Shown here piece after piece: positions 19,749-30,718 of a DNA stretch of 64,000 nt. Below the pieces are notes generated by a model, which ran no database searches, was not told the DNA's origin, and was given only the letters and a program-made list of their open reading frames with translations. Each line of letters opens with the position of its first letter. Positions within the stretch are counted from its first letter, which is position 1. Both the position numbers and the translations under genes were made by a program. The DNA is from Clostridia bacterium (GTDB taxonomy: Bacteria; Bacillota; Clostridia; Lutisporales; Lutisporaceae), in assembly GCA_029256325.1 (NCBI GenBank), contig JAQSYD010000026.1, positions 1 to 64,000 of the forward strand, read 5' to 3'.

Positions 19749-20935
19749 TGGAGGCTCCTATGAAAAGGTTTTTTGTGTTTTCTATTTTTCTAGTATTAAT
19801 ATTTATGTTAACAGGCTGCTCTCAGCTTATGCGAAATAGAGCAGAGATAGATAGAATCTTTAATACCAGAATTGTTGCCATTGATAAGCTAGAGGAAAAC
19901 AAAGTATTATATACCATTTCCACAAAAGCAGCCGTTCCAAACACACAACAGCAGGGTACTATACAAAGGACATCTGAATTTCTAGTTTCTGAAGGTACTA
20001 CAGTATTTGAGGCTGCCAGAAATATGGCGCAATATGCCCATAGAAGGCCCCATTACGGTCATACAGAATTTATTATTTTTGGAGAGGATACCGCAAAGGC
20101 GGGTATCCTCCCGTACCTGGACTTTATTAGCAGGAATCAAGAATTCAGATATAATGCAAAAATATACATCATTCAAGGGTATTCTGCCAACTCATTTATA
20201 ACCAGTGTTAGTACAGAAAGTATATTCTTAGCAGATAGATTATCTATTTTAGAAGATAATTCCTTTGCGCAATCAAGGTCGGGTAAGGTCACTTTATCTG
20301 AAGCATTATTTATCTTGAGTAAAGATAACGTAGCGACCTTCCTGCCTGTAATTATCGTGGCTCCATCTAAAGAAGGCCCCAATTCTACTGATGGCGCCTA
20401 TGATTTGATATTAAAAAGCTATGCAGTATTCAAAGAGGATAAGCTGCAGGATTTTTTAAATGAAGAATTATCAAGAGGTGTAAATTGGGTTAAAGACAGA
20501 ACCCAATCCGGTACAATTTTAGTAGATGCTCCCGATAAAAAAAAGGTTTCTTTAGAAATTATACAAAGCAAAACCTCCATAAAGCCTTATATGGATGAAA
20601 GTGGTCTTCAATGCACCATTGGCATCAAATTTAATACAAATATTGCTGAATCACTTTCTTCGGAGGATATATTTACCATAGAGGTTCTTGAATCTTTAAA
20701 ACAACAGCAAGAAGAGCAAGTTGAGACAGAAGTTAAAAAGATATTAAGCTATGCACAAGAAAGAAATATGGATATATTCGGCCTTGTATCAAATTTCTCA
20801 ATGAAATATCCCATGATGAAAAATGAGCTTAGAGAAAATTGGCCACAGCTCTTTCCTGAAATTAAATTTAATGTAGAGATAGACTCTAATATCAATAGAA
20901 CTTATCTTATTAAAGATCCTGCAACCAGTAAATAG
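19748..20935 (+). CDS. Spore germination lipoprotein GerAC/GerKC family
   Basis: lipobox MLTGC, Ger(x)C family layout. Confidence 0.88.
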   Translation: MEAPMKRFFVFSIFLVLIFMLTGCSQLMRNRAEIDRIFNTRIVAIDKLEENKVLYTISTKAAVPNTQQQGTIQRTSEFLVSEGTTVFEAARNMAQYAHRRPHYGHTEFIIFGEDTAKAGILPYLDFISRNQEFRYNAKIYIIQGYSANSFITSVSTESIFLADRLSILEDNSFAQSRSGKVTLSEALFILSKDNVATFLPVIIVAPSKEGPNSTDGAYDLILKSYAVFKEDKLQDFLNEELSRGVNWVKDRTQSGTILVDAPDKKKVSLEIIQSKTSIKPYMDESGLQCTIGIKFNTNIAESLSSEDIFTIEVLESLKQQQEEQVETEVKKILSYAQERNMDIFGLVSNFSMKYPMMKNELRENWPQLFPEIKFNVEIDSNINRTYLIKDPATSK

Positions 20936-20944
20936 AAGGGTAAG

Positions 20945-21151
20945 GTGAAATTGATGATTCTCCTTATTTGTATTGTATTAATTATCAGTTTTCTTGATCT
21001 TAGCGCCATGATTAAGAATAAACAGCAAACCGATATCATCTGCTTTATAATAATAGCAGTTGGAACTGTACTATATGGATATTATTATAATACTCATATT
21101 TATACTGCCAGTTTCATTGGGTTCGTGCTTAAATTGTTGCAAGTGCAGTAA
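20945..21151 (+). CDS. Small membrane protein in ger operon
   Basis: 68-aa TM ORF in same operon position as 785-994. Confidence 0.6.
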   Translation: MKLMILLICIVLIISFLDLSAMIKNKQQTDIICFIIIAVGTVLYGYYYNTHIYTASFIGFVLKLLQVQ

Positions 21152-21164
21152 AGGAGCGATAAGT

Positions 21165-22262
21165 ATGCAGCAAGCTCAAAAAACAAGGGATAAAGTTTCA
21201 ATGAGACAGTTGGTTATGATATATATTATAACCGGCTTTTCTCCTGCCATAAGATTTCTTCCTGCTTTCACAGCACAGGTCGCAAAGGAAGCAGGTTGGA
21301 TATCACCTGTCGCTGCTTTAATTCCTATAGGTCTTACTGTATTTTTTCTGCACAGTGTGTTTAGTAAGACGAAAGACAAAAGTACCTTTGAAGTTACTAC
21401 CGATATACTTGGAAAGTATGCCAGTGCGTTCATCCTTTTTATACATCTAATATGGGTATTATTTCTGCTAGGCTATTATGTCCGCTTACATGGAGAAAGG
21501 CTAGCAAGTACTTTATTTCCGAATGTCAATATGACTTTTTTTATTGTAATTATCTTAGCTATAACATCATTTATACTCCGTTCAGGGGCTACAGCCATTG
21601 CTAGAATGGGAGAATTTATAACCCCTATCCTATTGTTGTTATATGCATTTATATCCGCTTTTTTATTACCTAACGTCAGAGCAGATGCCTTACTGCCTGT
21701 ATACTTCAATGATGCAATCCCCATTATTAAAGCAAGCGTTGGTACACTTTCTCTATTCTCATATGCATTTATTATATTTATGTTTAGTTCTATGATAACC
21801 AGTAAAGAAAAAACCGCTATCATTATGATAAAAGCCGGCTCTGTTTATTTTTTGATGTTAATCATATTACTAATTATGAGTATTGGACTTTTAGGCAGCG
21901 CTGTAACAGCAAGAGCTTCTAACCCATTTCTCATTATAGTAAAGCAAATTTCCATATTGGATACAATTGAAAATATTGAATCTCTTGTAATAGCGATGTG
22001 GCTTCTTTCTGATGCTATGATGATTGTCACCTTGGCTTTAGTGGCATTAAATATTATGAAATGTCTTTTTAAGCTTTCTGACCAAAGAAATCTTATTAAC
22101 ATACTATTTGTATTCATCTATATTTTTTCTCTAGGTATTGCATCTAATAGATTTCAAATGGACTTGTTTGCCAGTTCTATAATTATATACCTGAATACCT
22201 TCATTGGTTATGGAACTCCTGCACTTTTATATGTGGTTGGCAAGGCACGACAGAAGATATAG
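21165..22262 (+). CDS. Spore germination protein GerAB/GerKB-like permease
   Basis: VSMRQLVMIYIITGFSPAIRFLPAFTAQVAKEAGWISP; start 21165 with GGAG SD. Confidence 0.9.
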   Translation: MQQAQKTRDKVSMRQLVMIYIITGFSPAIRFLPAFTAQVAKEAGWISPVAALIPIGLTVFFLHSVFSKTKDKSTFEVTTDILGKYASAFILFIHLIWVLFLLGYYVRLHGERLASTLFPNVNMTFFIVIILAITSFILRSGATAIARMGEFITPILLLLYAFISAFLLPNVRADALLPVYFNDAIPIIKASVGTLSLFSYAFIIFMFSSMITSKEKTAIIMIKAGSVYFLMLIILLIMSIGLLGSAVTARASNPFLIIVKQISILDTIENIESLVIAMWLLSDAMMIVTLALVALNIMKCLFKLSDQRNLINILFVFIYIFSLGIASNRFQMDLFASSIIIYLNTFIGYGTPALLYVVGKARQKI

Positions 22263-22282
22263 CAAATAAAGGTTGTTGAAAT

Positions 22283-23308
22283 CTATAAAATCTCAACAAC
22301 CTCATAATCTTTACTGCTTAACATCTCAACATATTTGTCTTCAATCTTTATTATTGGATTTAAAATATCCTGTGGCGGAATATAGACGATTTCACCTATC
22401 AAATTATTTCTCAGCAAAACTTTTGAACCTAAGTAGCAATTTGGTAGATTCTTGAGAAATACATTTAAAACCTCTAAATCAAATAAGGATGCGCCAATTG
22501 TTTTAAACATCTCAAAAGCTTCAAAGGGTGTAGCCCTTTTTTTATACACACGTTCAGAAGTCATCGCATCATATACATCAGCAACTGCAATAATCTTTGA
22601 AAATAAATTAATTTCTTTTGGAGATACTTGCAATGGATATCCAGATCTATTAACCCTTTCATGATGTAAAAGTGCAGCCTGCTTAACTTCCGGTTTTATA
22701 TCTATAACATCTTTTATCAAATCAAAACCAAATACTGTGTGCTTCTTTACCAACTCATATTCTTCTTGTGTAAGCTTCCCTTTTTTATTTAATACTTCTT
22801 TTGGAATTTTAACCTTACCTATATCATGTAAAAGTCCTGCTTCTATTGCTAGTTTTGTTTCATACATGGATAGCCCTATCCATTTACTTATAAGCATTGC
22901 ATAAAAAGCAGTATTAATACAATGAGTATAGGTATAGTCATCCTCCTGCCTAATTTCATTTAGACATTGAACAATTGTATCCTTTTCATTAATGCCTAAA
23001 TAAATCAGCTCTGATGTTGTTGAAATATCGGAATAATTTAAACCTTTACCGGAAGCAAGATCTTTTACAGCCGTCTTTAGCAAATCAACTGATTTTATAT
23101 AATTATTTCTTATGAATTGTTTGGTTTCATTTTTCGCTTTATTAAATACGCTTACCTTTCTTATTCCAAGGCCCTTTAGACGTTCGATCATATATTCATT
23201 AAGAAACACGTCTTTAACCAATAATACAACTCCATTGTCATCAAATATATCTATCGCCAGCAAGTCACCTTGCCCGCATTCAGCAATCGAGATATCCCTA
23301 ACGTTCAT
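22283..23308 (-). CDS. HD-GYP domain protein (putative c-di-GMP phosphodiesterase)
   Basis: HDIGKVKIPKEVLNKKGKL ... HHERVNRSGYP. Confidence 0.88.
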   Translation of the reverse strand: MNVRDISIAECGQGDLLAIDIFDDNGVVLLVKDVFLNEYMIERLKGLGIRKVSVFNKAKNETKQFIRNNYIKSVDLLKTAVKDLASGKGLNYSDISTTSELIYLGINEKDTIVQCLNEIRQEDDYTYTHCINTAFYAMLISKWIGLSMYETKLAIEAGLLHDIGKVKIPKEVLNKKGKLTQEEYELVKKHTVFGFDLIKDVIDIKPEVKQAALLHHERVNRSGYPLQVSPKEINLFSKIIAVADVYDAMTSERVYKKRATPFEAFEMFKTIGASLFDLEVLNVFLKNLPNCYLGSKVLLRNNLIGEIVYIPPQDILNPIIKIEDKYVEMLSSKDYEVVEIL

Positions 23309-23333
23309 GCTTATATCCTCATTTAATTTATTT

Positions 23334-23738
23334 TTAGTCTTCTTCCTTAATTAAACCTAGTTTTTTCATAACATCTAAGAACTTGACTGTATCTATAGGT
23401 TTTGCTGCATATGCTTCACAGCCAATTTCAAAAGCATTTTTAACATAATCAGCTTCTGCCAAAGCCGTAGTCATAATTATCTTTGCTCTTTTTTCTGGCA
23501 GCAATCCTTTTTGAGTTTCTAAATCTCTAATTGTCTTTAATACTTTAACCCCATCCACTTTAGGCATCATAATATCAAGACATATCAAATCATAGTACTC
23601 TCCATCTTGTAATGAAATGAGAAAGGCATCCAGTGCTTCCAATCCATCTACTACAATATCACACTCACCATATTTGGATAAAAACCCACTTAAAAACCTC
23701 CGACTTACTAAATCATCTTCTGCTATCAATATTCTCAC
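23334..23738 (-). CDS. Single-domain response regulator
   Basis: REC: LIAEDD, DLICLDIMMPKVDG, KP. Confidence 0.88.
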   Translation of the reverse strand: MRILIAEDDLVSRRFLSGFLSKYGECDIVVDGLEALDAFLISLQDGEYYDLICLDIMMPKVDGVKVLKTIRDLETQKGLLPEKRAKIIMTTALAEADYVKNAFEIGCEAYAAKPIDTVKFLDVMKKLGLIKEED

Positions 23739-23751
23739 TCTATGTCTCCCC

Positions 23752-26700
23752 CTATCTAGTTATAGTCTTTTTTAAAATATCAAAATCATGTTGAATCTGC
23801 TTTGCTTGCTTTAAGATTTCTTCTACATTCCCTCTTCTGGCAGCAAGCTCAATTTTAAATGCAGAGCTTTTCAGCTCATAGGCATTTATAGAATCAGAAA
23901 GCTTCTTAATCTGATTTGACAGTTTTTCAATCAACTTGATATCCTTAGCAAATATTGCTCGTCCAAGTTCTTCAATATTGTTAGATATTAACTGCACATT
24001 ATAGAATGTCTCTTCATTTATGATTATCTTGCTGCTATCAATCAGTATAATCTCTCCTGCATTGTTAAAGCTTATGCGCTCAACATCATTTTGTATCCTT
24101 GTTTGTATCGCTATCTTCTCCAGTTTATCAAAAAGCTCTTCCAGCCTAACAGGCTTCGCTATATAATCGTCCATACCCATAGCGATAAATCTCTCTCTGT
24201 CTCCCTGTAAAGCAAAGGCAGTCATTGCAATAATAGTAGTATGATAATTCACATGTTTTTCAATATCCCTTATCATTTTCGTTGCCTCTATACCGTCAAG
24301 TTCCGGCATTTGAATATCCATTAGAATCACATCATATAAGGAGACTAAGTACATTTCCACAGCTTCATGTCCGTTTTTTGCCAAATCCACTAAATGTCCT
24401 TGTTCCCTTAGTATTTGCATGAATACTTTTTGATTTACAACATCATCTTCTGCCAATAATATTCTTAAAGGTGCTATTTGCTTTCTGTAAGGCTTAAAAA
24501 CATCCTTTTTGACCTGCAGGTTTTGTCCTATATCAAATCTTATCGTAAAGTAAAACTTACTTCCTCTTCCTTTTTCACTTTCTATCCAAATTTCTCCACC
24601 CATCATTTCTACAAGTTGTTTTGAAATTACAAGACCTAGTCCGGTACCGCCATGTTTCTTGGTTATTGTGCTGTCCAATTGACTGAAGCTTTTAAATAGC
24701 TTAGGCTTCTCTATTTCATCAATTCCAACTCCAGTATCCGATACTGTAAATAATAATTCTATGATTCCTTGCTCCATAGAATTTTTCTTTACTGCGACAT
24801 GCACTTCCCCATGATCAGTAAACTTTATGGCATTGCTGATTAAATTGTTCAGTATCTGACTTAGTCTATGGGGATCGCCTATTAGATATTGTGGTACCGC
24901 TGATGAAAGCTGATAATTAAGCTCTAGGTCTTTATCTATTGCTTTAATTGCATGCAGCTTTATGGTTTCTTCAATTAATCCCTTCATATTGAAATTAACT
25001 TGTTGGATTGAGAGTTTTCCTGCTTCCAGCTTTGAAAAATCTAGTATGTCATTAATAATATTCAGCAGTGAATCGGCACAGGTTTTAGCTGTCTTCAGGT
25101 TTTCTCTTTGTTCTCGGTTTAGCTCTGTATACATTGTAAGGTCAATCATGCCTAACATACCATTTAAAGGCGTTCTGATTTCATGACTCATATTGGCTAA
25201 GAACTCACTTTTGGCTCTATTGGCAGCCTCTGCTGCTTCTTTTGCCTTTGTCAGTTCCAATTCAACCAGCTTTCTATCATGTATATCTGTAAATATTGTA
25301 GTGAAATAGTATTTTGCAGGGCTATAGATTGCCACCGAATACCACCTATGACTGACTTTCGAAAAGAATTCTTCTTTATATTCACTCTTTTCAGTTAATG
25401 CCACCTGACAGAAATGTTGCGAATCAAAATTATCTTTTAAAAAAGGAAACTTATCTGTAAAGCGCCTTCCTATTAACTCCTCTTTACTATAACCAAAATA
25501 CTGTTCAAAAGCACTATTAACCTGGATATATTCAAAATCAATAACTACTCCATTCTCATCTAAAATGACCTTATGATAAGCAATTGCATGGTTCATATTC
25601 ATAAATAAGGAATAGTATCTTTGCTGGCTTTCAAAAATCTCTTGTTCTGCTTCCTTACGCTCTGTTATATCTCTAATGATGCTAAGCAAAATTGTTTTTC
25701 CTTCAATAATTGTACTTTGAGAACTCACCTCAACAGGAAAGCTTGTACCATCCTTTCTGTAATGTATAGATTCAAAGGTAATTCCACTTATAGCATCTTT
25801 AAGATGTTGTGATGTAACATCATAATCTTCACGAAAGTTAAATACTGATAGAGCTAATAACTCTTCATATGTATATCCATACGCCTTAATTGCCGCCTCA
25901 TTTGCTTCAACAATATTCCCCTGAGTATCTACAAAAAGTATAATATCTCTTGCATGCTGAGATAAAAGCTGATATTTCTTTAACTCCTCTTCGACCAATC
26001 TCTTTTCTGTTACATCATATAAACTCCCTACATAACCGGCAAACTTACCTTCAAGATCGTAATAAGGACATCCTCTACCTAAGCACCAACGATATTGACC
26101 ATCATAACGCCTAATTCTAACCATTCCTTCAAAATCTGCTTGCTTCTCAAAAGCATCTACATATACCTTTAAGTAACTTGCTTTATCGCTGCCATGAAGT
26201 AGTCCATACCACCCATATCCCAAGGCACTTTCCATTTCCAATCCCGTAAAATCAAGGTAGCTCTTATTTACATAGTCACATTCATTATTTATATTGGTGC
26301 TCCAAACTAATCCCGGTAAATGATCTATTACATTCAAGCAAAAGTCTCTCGATTTGCTAATAGCTATCTCTTTATTCTTATTACTGGTTATATCCATAAT
26401 TGAAATAACAACACTCTTCTTGCCTTCTATAGTTATTGGTATTACGCTTGCCTTAAACCAATAATCTTGATCTTTTCCTTGCTTTACTAATACTTTATTG
26501 ATTTCAATATCTCTTTTATCAGTTCCTGAATCAAAAGCTACATCACTAGCAATCTTTAATTCACAGAATTTACATATTGAACTTGTGCCGCATTCCATAT
26601 CTTCGATTTTACTGCCTTTGCAGTCGAAGCTTTCACCCATACTTTTCCCTAATACTGCTTCTCGTTTTTTCTCCATTATTATCAATGCTGCATCATTAAC

Positions 26701-26826
26701 TTGACTGATTCGCCTATTACTATTTAACGTTATCATTCCAACAGGCGCAGAATTTAAAATCAGCTTGAGATTTCTGCCTTCTTCTTCCAAATACTCTTTA
26801 GTGCTGTTCATGTCGCTATGATACAT
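23752..26826 (-). CDS. Hybrid sensor histidine kinase (multiple PAS, HisKA, HATPase, REC, degenerate HPt-like tail)
   Basis: NMSHEIRTPLNGMLGMI; HGGTGLGLVISKQLV; DVILMDIQMPELDG. Confidence 0.92.
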   Translation of the reverse strand: MYHSDMNSTKEYLEEEGRNLKLILNSAPVGMITLNSNRRISQVNDAALIIMEKKREAVLGKSMGESFDCKGSKIEDMECGTSSICKFCELKIASDVAFDSGTDKRDIEINKVLVKQGKDQDYWFKASVIPITIEGKKSVVISIMDITSNKNKEIAISKSRDFCLNVIDHLPGLVWSTNINNECDYVNKSYLDFTGLEMESALGYGWYGLLHGSDKASYLKVYVDAFEKQADFEGMVRIRRYDGQYRWCLGRGCPYYDLEGKFAGYVGSLYDVTEKRLVEEELKKYQLLSQHARDIILFVDTQGNIVEANEAAIKAYGYTYEELLALSVFNFREDYDVTSQHLKDAISGITFESIHYRKDGTSFPVEVSSQSTIIEGKTILLSIIRDITERKEAEQEIFESQQRYYSLFMNMNHAIAYHKVILDENGVVIDFEYIQVNSAFEQYFGYSKEELIGRRFTDKFPFLKDNFDSQHFCQVALTEKSEYKEEFFSKVSHRWYSVAIYSPAKYYFTTIFTDIHDRKLVELELTKAKEAAEAANRAKSEFLANMSHEIRTPLNGMLGMIDLTMYTELNREQRENLKTAKTCADSLLNIINDILDFSKLEAGKLSIQQVNFNMKGLIEETIKLHAIKAIDKDLELNYQLSSAVPQYLIGDPHRLSQILNNLISNAIKFTDHGEVHVAVKKNSMEQGIIELLFTVSDTGVGIDEIEKPKLFKSFSQLDSTITKKHGGTGLGLVISKQLVEMMGGEIWIESEKGRGSKFYFTIRFDIGQNLQVKKDVFKPYRKQIAPLRILLAEDDVVNQKVFMQILREQGHLVDLAKNGHEAVEMYLVSLYDVILMDIQMPELDGIEATKMIRDIEKHVNYHTTIIAMTAFALQGDRERFIAMGMDDYIAKPVRLEELFDKLEKIAIQTRIQNDVERISFNNAGEIILIDSSKIIINEETFYNVQLISNNIEELGRAIFAKDIKLIEKLSNQIKKLSDSINAYELKSSAFKIELAARRGNVEEILKQAKQIQHDFDILKKTITR

Positions 26827-26863
26827 TTTTACACCTTCTTATAATTTTATATATAGGCTTTCC

Positions 26864-27901
26864 TTATCTATCTTTCTTACTTAATATATTATAAATCATA
26901 TGAGGTATCATATCTAAGGATATTTGCTTCTCTACTGCCCCAATATCTTTAGCAACCTTAGGCATACCGTATACTACAGAGGTTTTTTCATCCTGCCCTA
27001 TAGTTCTTGCACCTTTTCTTTTCATGGCTAAAAGTCCCTTGGCGCCATCATAACCCATGCCCGTCAATATTATTCCGATTGCCTTATCTCCGACTTCTTT
27101 AGCCACAGATTCAAATAATACGTCAACAGAAGGACAATGACCATTCACCTTGCTATCAAAAAAAACTTCTACTTTAAACTTGTCCCCAATTTTCTTAATT
27201 CTCATATGCCGGTCTCCCGGTGCAATCAATACCTTTCCAGGTTCGATATAATCGCCGTTCTCTGCTTCTTTAACGCTAAGGCCGGTCGTATTATTCAGTC
27301 TTTCTGCAAACATTCGAGAAAATATTGGCGGGATATGCTGTACGATTACTATACCAGGAGTTGTTTGAGGAAGATGCCTTATAACTTTAGCAATTGCTTC
27401 AGTTCCTCCTGTGGAAGCTCCTATGGCAATAAGCTTTATACCATCATAAACTTTGTCTCCAACAACAACATCTGTACCTTGCAGACTACTTGTCTTAGAC
27501 ACATTTGCATTTGCTGCGATTTTGATTTTGCTTATAAGATCAGCTATAAAATTTTCAACGCTCTTAGGTGATTGAACATCTGGCTTAGTTACAAAATCTA
27601 CTGCACCGACATTCATGGCGTCAAATACCGCTTCACTGATTGTACTTACCACAATTACAGGTAATGGATACTGCGGCATAAGTCGTCGGATAAACTCAAT
27701 ACCATTCATTTTAGGCATCTCTACATCGCAGGTCATTACATCCGGCTGAAACTCTAGTATCTTGTCCCTTGCGTCGAAGGGGTCAACTGCTTTTGCGACT
27801 ACTCTTATGTTAATGTCGGATGTAATACCCCTAGATAACACTTCCCGAAAAACCAAACTATCATCAACAACCAAAACTTTTATAACCCTACTTACACCCA
27901 C
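26864..27901 (-). CDS. cheB: Protein-glutamate methylesterase CheB
   Basis: REC plus CheB domain (IAIGASTGGTEAI, VIVQHIPPIFSRMFAERLN). Confidence 0.95.
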   Translation of the reverse strand: MGVSRVIKVLVVDDSLVFREVLSRGITSDINIRVVAKAVDPFDARDKILEFQPDVMTCDVEMPKMNGIEFIRRLMPQYPLPVIVVSTISEAVFDAMNVGAVDFVTKPDVQSPKSVENFIADLISKIKIAANANVSKTSSLQGTDVVVGDKVYDGIKLIAIGASTGGTEAIAKVIRHLPQTTPGIVIVQHIPPIFSRMFAERLNNTTGLSVKEAENGDYIEPGKVLIAPGDRHMRIKKIGDKFKVEVFFDSKVNGHCPSVDVLFESVAKEVGDKAIGIILTGMGYDGAKGLLAMKRKGARTIGQDEKTSVVYGMPKVAKDIGAVEKQISLDMIPHMIYNILSKKDR

Positions 27902-27957
27902 TCTAACACCTCACAGTAAACCGACTCTACCAATCTATATTTTTTTATTGAAGAAGA

Positions 27958-28857
27958 CTATTCCTTTCTATAAACTGCCGGCATTATGTACTTAAACTTT
28001 GTAGTCTCTCTATTAAGTGATTCAGAATGCCCTATAAAAAGATACCCTCCATATTCCAAACAGTCATAAAATTTCTGAACCAATTCATTCTTTGTTTTAT
28101 TATCAAAATAAATCATTACATTTCTGCAAAATATCACATGGAATTTCTTCTTGAAAGGAAAAACCGGATCCATTAAATTAAATTTTCTATATATGACTTC
28201 ATTCCTTAACTTTTCAGTTAGAACGTAATTTTCATTATCAAGCTTTTTTAAATAGTTAGACTTCCAAATTGATGGAAGAGACTCTATTTTTTCATTTTGA
28301 TATATTCCTTTTTTTGCAATATCTAAAACCCTGTTTGAAATATCTGTAGCTAAAATTTTCGAATCCCAATACATTTTATCGCTATCCAGATATTCATCAA
28401 TAATCATAGCAAGGGTATATGCCTCTTCACCGCTAGAACAGCCTGCGCTCCATATTCTCAGGTCTCTATTCTCCACCACTTTAGTGAAAAATGGAAGTAA
28501 CTTTCTTTTAAAGTAATCAAAATGATTCGCTTCCCTCATAAAAAAAGTATGATTTGTAGTGATTTTATCTATAAGCGTTGCTACCCCGTCCCCTGTCTTA
28601 TCAGATACTATGTACTCATAGTAATCAGAAAAATTATTAAAGTTTTTCTGAGTTAGTACATTATAAAGTCTTCCGGTTATTAATGACTTTTTTTCCTGTT
28701 TCAGATGTATACCATAATTAGTCTTAATATAGCTAGTAAGCATAGTAAATTCTTTATCAGTAATAGTAATCAAAGTATGCACCTGCCTTTTTTGAAGCGG
28801 GAGAGGAACAACTCCCTCTCCCCCCATAATCTTAGTACTTTCCAAACTCTTTGTCAC
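27958..28857 (-). CDS. cheR: Chemotaxis methyltransferase CheR (true start possibly TTG 28773)
   Basis: RIWSAGCSSGEEAYTLAMII, FDVIFCRNVMIYF-like motif; longest ORF start overlaps mcp. Confidence 0.93.
   Translation of the reverse strand: MTKSLESTKIMGGEGVVPLPLQKRQVHTLITITDKEFTMLTSYIKTNYGIHLKQEKKSLITGRLYNVLTQKNFNNFSDYYEYIVSDKTGDGVATLIDKITTNHTFFMREANHFDYFKRKLLPFFTKVVENRDLRIWSAGCSSGEEAYTLAMIIDEYLDSDKMYWDSKILATDISNRVLDIAKKGIYQNEKIESLPSIWKSNYLKKLDNENYVLTEKLRNEVIYRKFNLMDPVFPFKKKFHVIFCRNVMIYFDNKTKNELVQKFYDCLEYGGYLFIGHSESLNRETTKFKYIMPAVYRKE
28799..28822 (-). promoter_or_regulatory. Intercistronic hairpin between mcp and cheR
   Basis: 8-bp stem GGGAGAGG/CCTCTCCC, no T-tract on - strand. Confidence 0.6.
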
Positions 28858-30679
28858 TTAATACAATCTTTTTAGAGCCGGATACGGCTGCTTCTGATTG
28901 TGTTTCAATGCTTGAAGACTCATTAAATCTCCTTTTTCCTGACATATTCTCCAGCATTTCTAACACATCCGGATTTAAGCTCTCTAAGCCACTATAGGAT
29001 TTATGTATATTTTTTCTCAATTTAAATCTGCTTACTTGTTCTCTTAATAGCTCTGCTTGTCCAGAAAGCTCTTCACTGGCTGCCGCGCTTTCCTCAGAGG
29101 TAGCAGAATTTGTTTGAACCACTTGCGACACCTGCATAACACCTTGATTAATTTGTGATATACCTGAAGCTTGCTCATTTGATGCAATTGCTATATTGTT
29201 TACAAGATTAGCAACCTTTGCAACACCGTCAACTATGTTATTCAATGCTTCCGCTGTTTCTCTCGCAATCTTGGTGCCACCATCAACCTTCTTTATTGAG
29301 CCCTCTATCATATCTGTTGTCTCTTTAGCTGCATTGGCTGAACGTGCCGCAAGGTTTCTTACTTCTTCAGCCACTACAGCGAAGCCCTTACCATGCTGTC
29401 CAGCTCTTGCAGCTTCAACAGCTGCGTTAAGTGCTAGTATATTGGTCTGAAATGCTATTTCATCAATTACCTTTATAATTTTAGATATATTCGCAGAGGA
29501 CTCATTGATTTCTTCCATTGCTTTAAGCATTTCTTTCATTTGATCATTTCCTTGAATAGCATTCGCCTTCGCATCTTCTGCAAGTGCATTTGCCTTATTT
29601 GCACTATCGGCATTCTGATTAGTCTGTACTGAGATCTCTTCTATTGAAGCGGTTAATTCCTCAATTGAGCTTGCTTGCTCCGTTGCTCCCTGTGAAAGTG
29701 AAATACTTGAATCTGATACCTGCTTTGCTCCCGAAGCCACCTGCTCCGAAGCAGTAGATATATTCGTAAGTATCTCATTATTCTTTTCCACCATTTCAGC
29801 TAGCTTTTTGCCAAGAAGGTCATTTTCGGATCTCACCGCAACATCTATTGTCAGGTCTCCAGCTGCTATTTTTTCAGCAGCTAATGCTTGTCCACGTATA
29901 TTCTCTATCATTTTACCAAAAGATGTTGCAAGACTTCCAATTTCATCTTTAGTATCTGCTTGAATATTTACATTAATATCTCCAATTGCGAGCATATTTG
30001 CAGCCTCAACCATTTTATTTACAGGCTTGCTAATGATACGAGATATAAATAGTCCAAGTGCAATAGCAATTGCTATGCCGCCCACTATTACTGAAATCAT
30101 TGTTACTGTTGCTGTTTTTGCAGCCTTTGTATTAGCCTCAGAGCTTTGTTTTGCCAGCTCCGTTTTTAATCTCATCAGCTCATCTGTCGTATTTTGAACT
30201 GCATCTGCTATATTTTTAGCACGACTGCTATTCAAAAGATTATATGCCTCATCCTTTTGATTTGATTGAATAAGATTTACAAATTCGTCACGGAATTGGT
30301 TAAAATCGCTTATCGCTTTGGATAATGCATCGAAATTTGCCTGCACTTTAGCATCCTTTATACCAGCTTCAAAATTCATCAGGCTATCAGCTATGGATTT
30401 GTCAAATTCTTGGAACTGGTTTATTATATCTTGTCTCTTTGCTATATCGTTTTGTATATATACATCTCTTAATCCAACCCTAGCTCTCTGATAAGTTCTA
30501 GCTATATTTGCCAAATCAGGCATTGTTGCAGTGTGACGCACATACATTTCTGTATCTAAAGCATCCATTTTGGAAATATTCACAACCCCTACTGCCCCTA
30601 CCACACCTGCTATAAGTGCAACAATAATAAAACCAGTTAATAGTTTGGCAGCAATTTTCATATTATAAAACCATTTCAT
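28832..30679 (-). CDS. Methyl-accepting chemotaxis protein (4HB sensor, HAMP, signalling domain)
   Basis: IDEIAFQTNILALNAAVEAARAGQHGKGFAVVAEEVRNLA. Confidence 0.95.
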   Translation of the reverse strand: MKWFYNMKIAAKLLTGFIIVALIAGVVGAVGVVNISKMDALDTEMYVRHTATMPDLANIARTYQRARVGLRDVYIQNDIAKRQDIINQFQEFDKSIADSLMNFEAGIKDAKVQANFDALSKAISDFNQFRDEFVNLIQSNQKDEAYNLLNSSRAKNIADAVQNTTDELMRLKTELAKQSSEANTKAAKTATVTMISVIVGGIAIAIALGLFISRIISKPVNKMVEAANMLAIGDINVNIQADTKDEIGSLATSFGKMIENIRGQALAAEKIAAGDLTIDVAVRSENDLLGKKLAEMVEKNNEILTNISTASEQVASGAKQVSDSSISLSQGATEQASSIEELTASIEEISVQTNQNADSANKANALAEDAKANAIQGNDQMKEMLKAMEEINESSANISKIIKVIDEIAFQTNILALNAAVEAARAGQHGKGFAVVAEEVRNLAARSANAAKETTDMIEGSIKKVDGGTKIARETAEALNNIVDGVAKVANLVNNIAIASNEQASGISQINQGVMQVSQVVQTNSATSEESAAASEELSGQAELLREQVSRFKLRKNIHKSYSGLESLNPDVLEMLENMSGKRRFNESSSIETQSEAAVSGSKKIVLSDKEFGKY

Positions 30680-30718
30680 TACTTATCTCCCCTTTATCAT
30701 TATTAACAACCTTGATTA

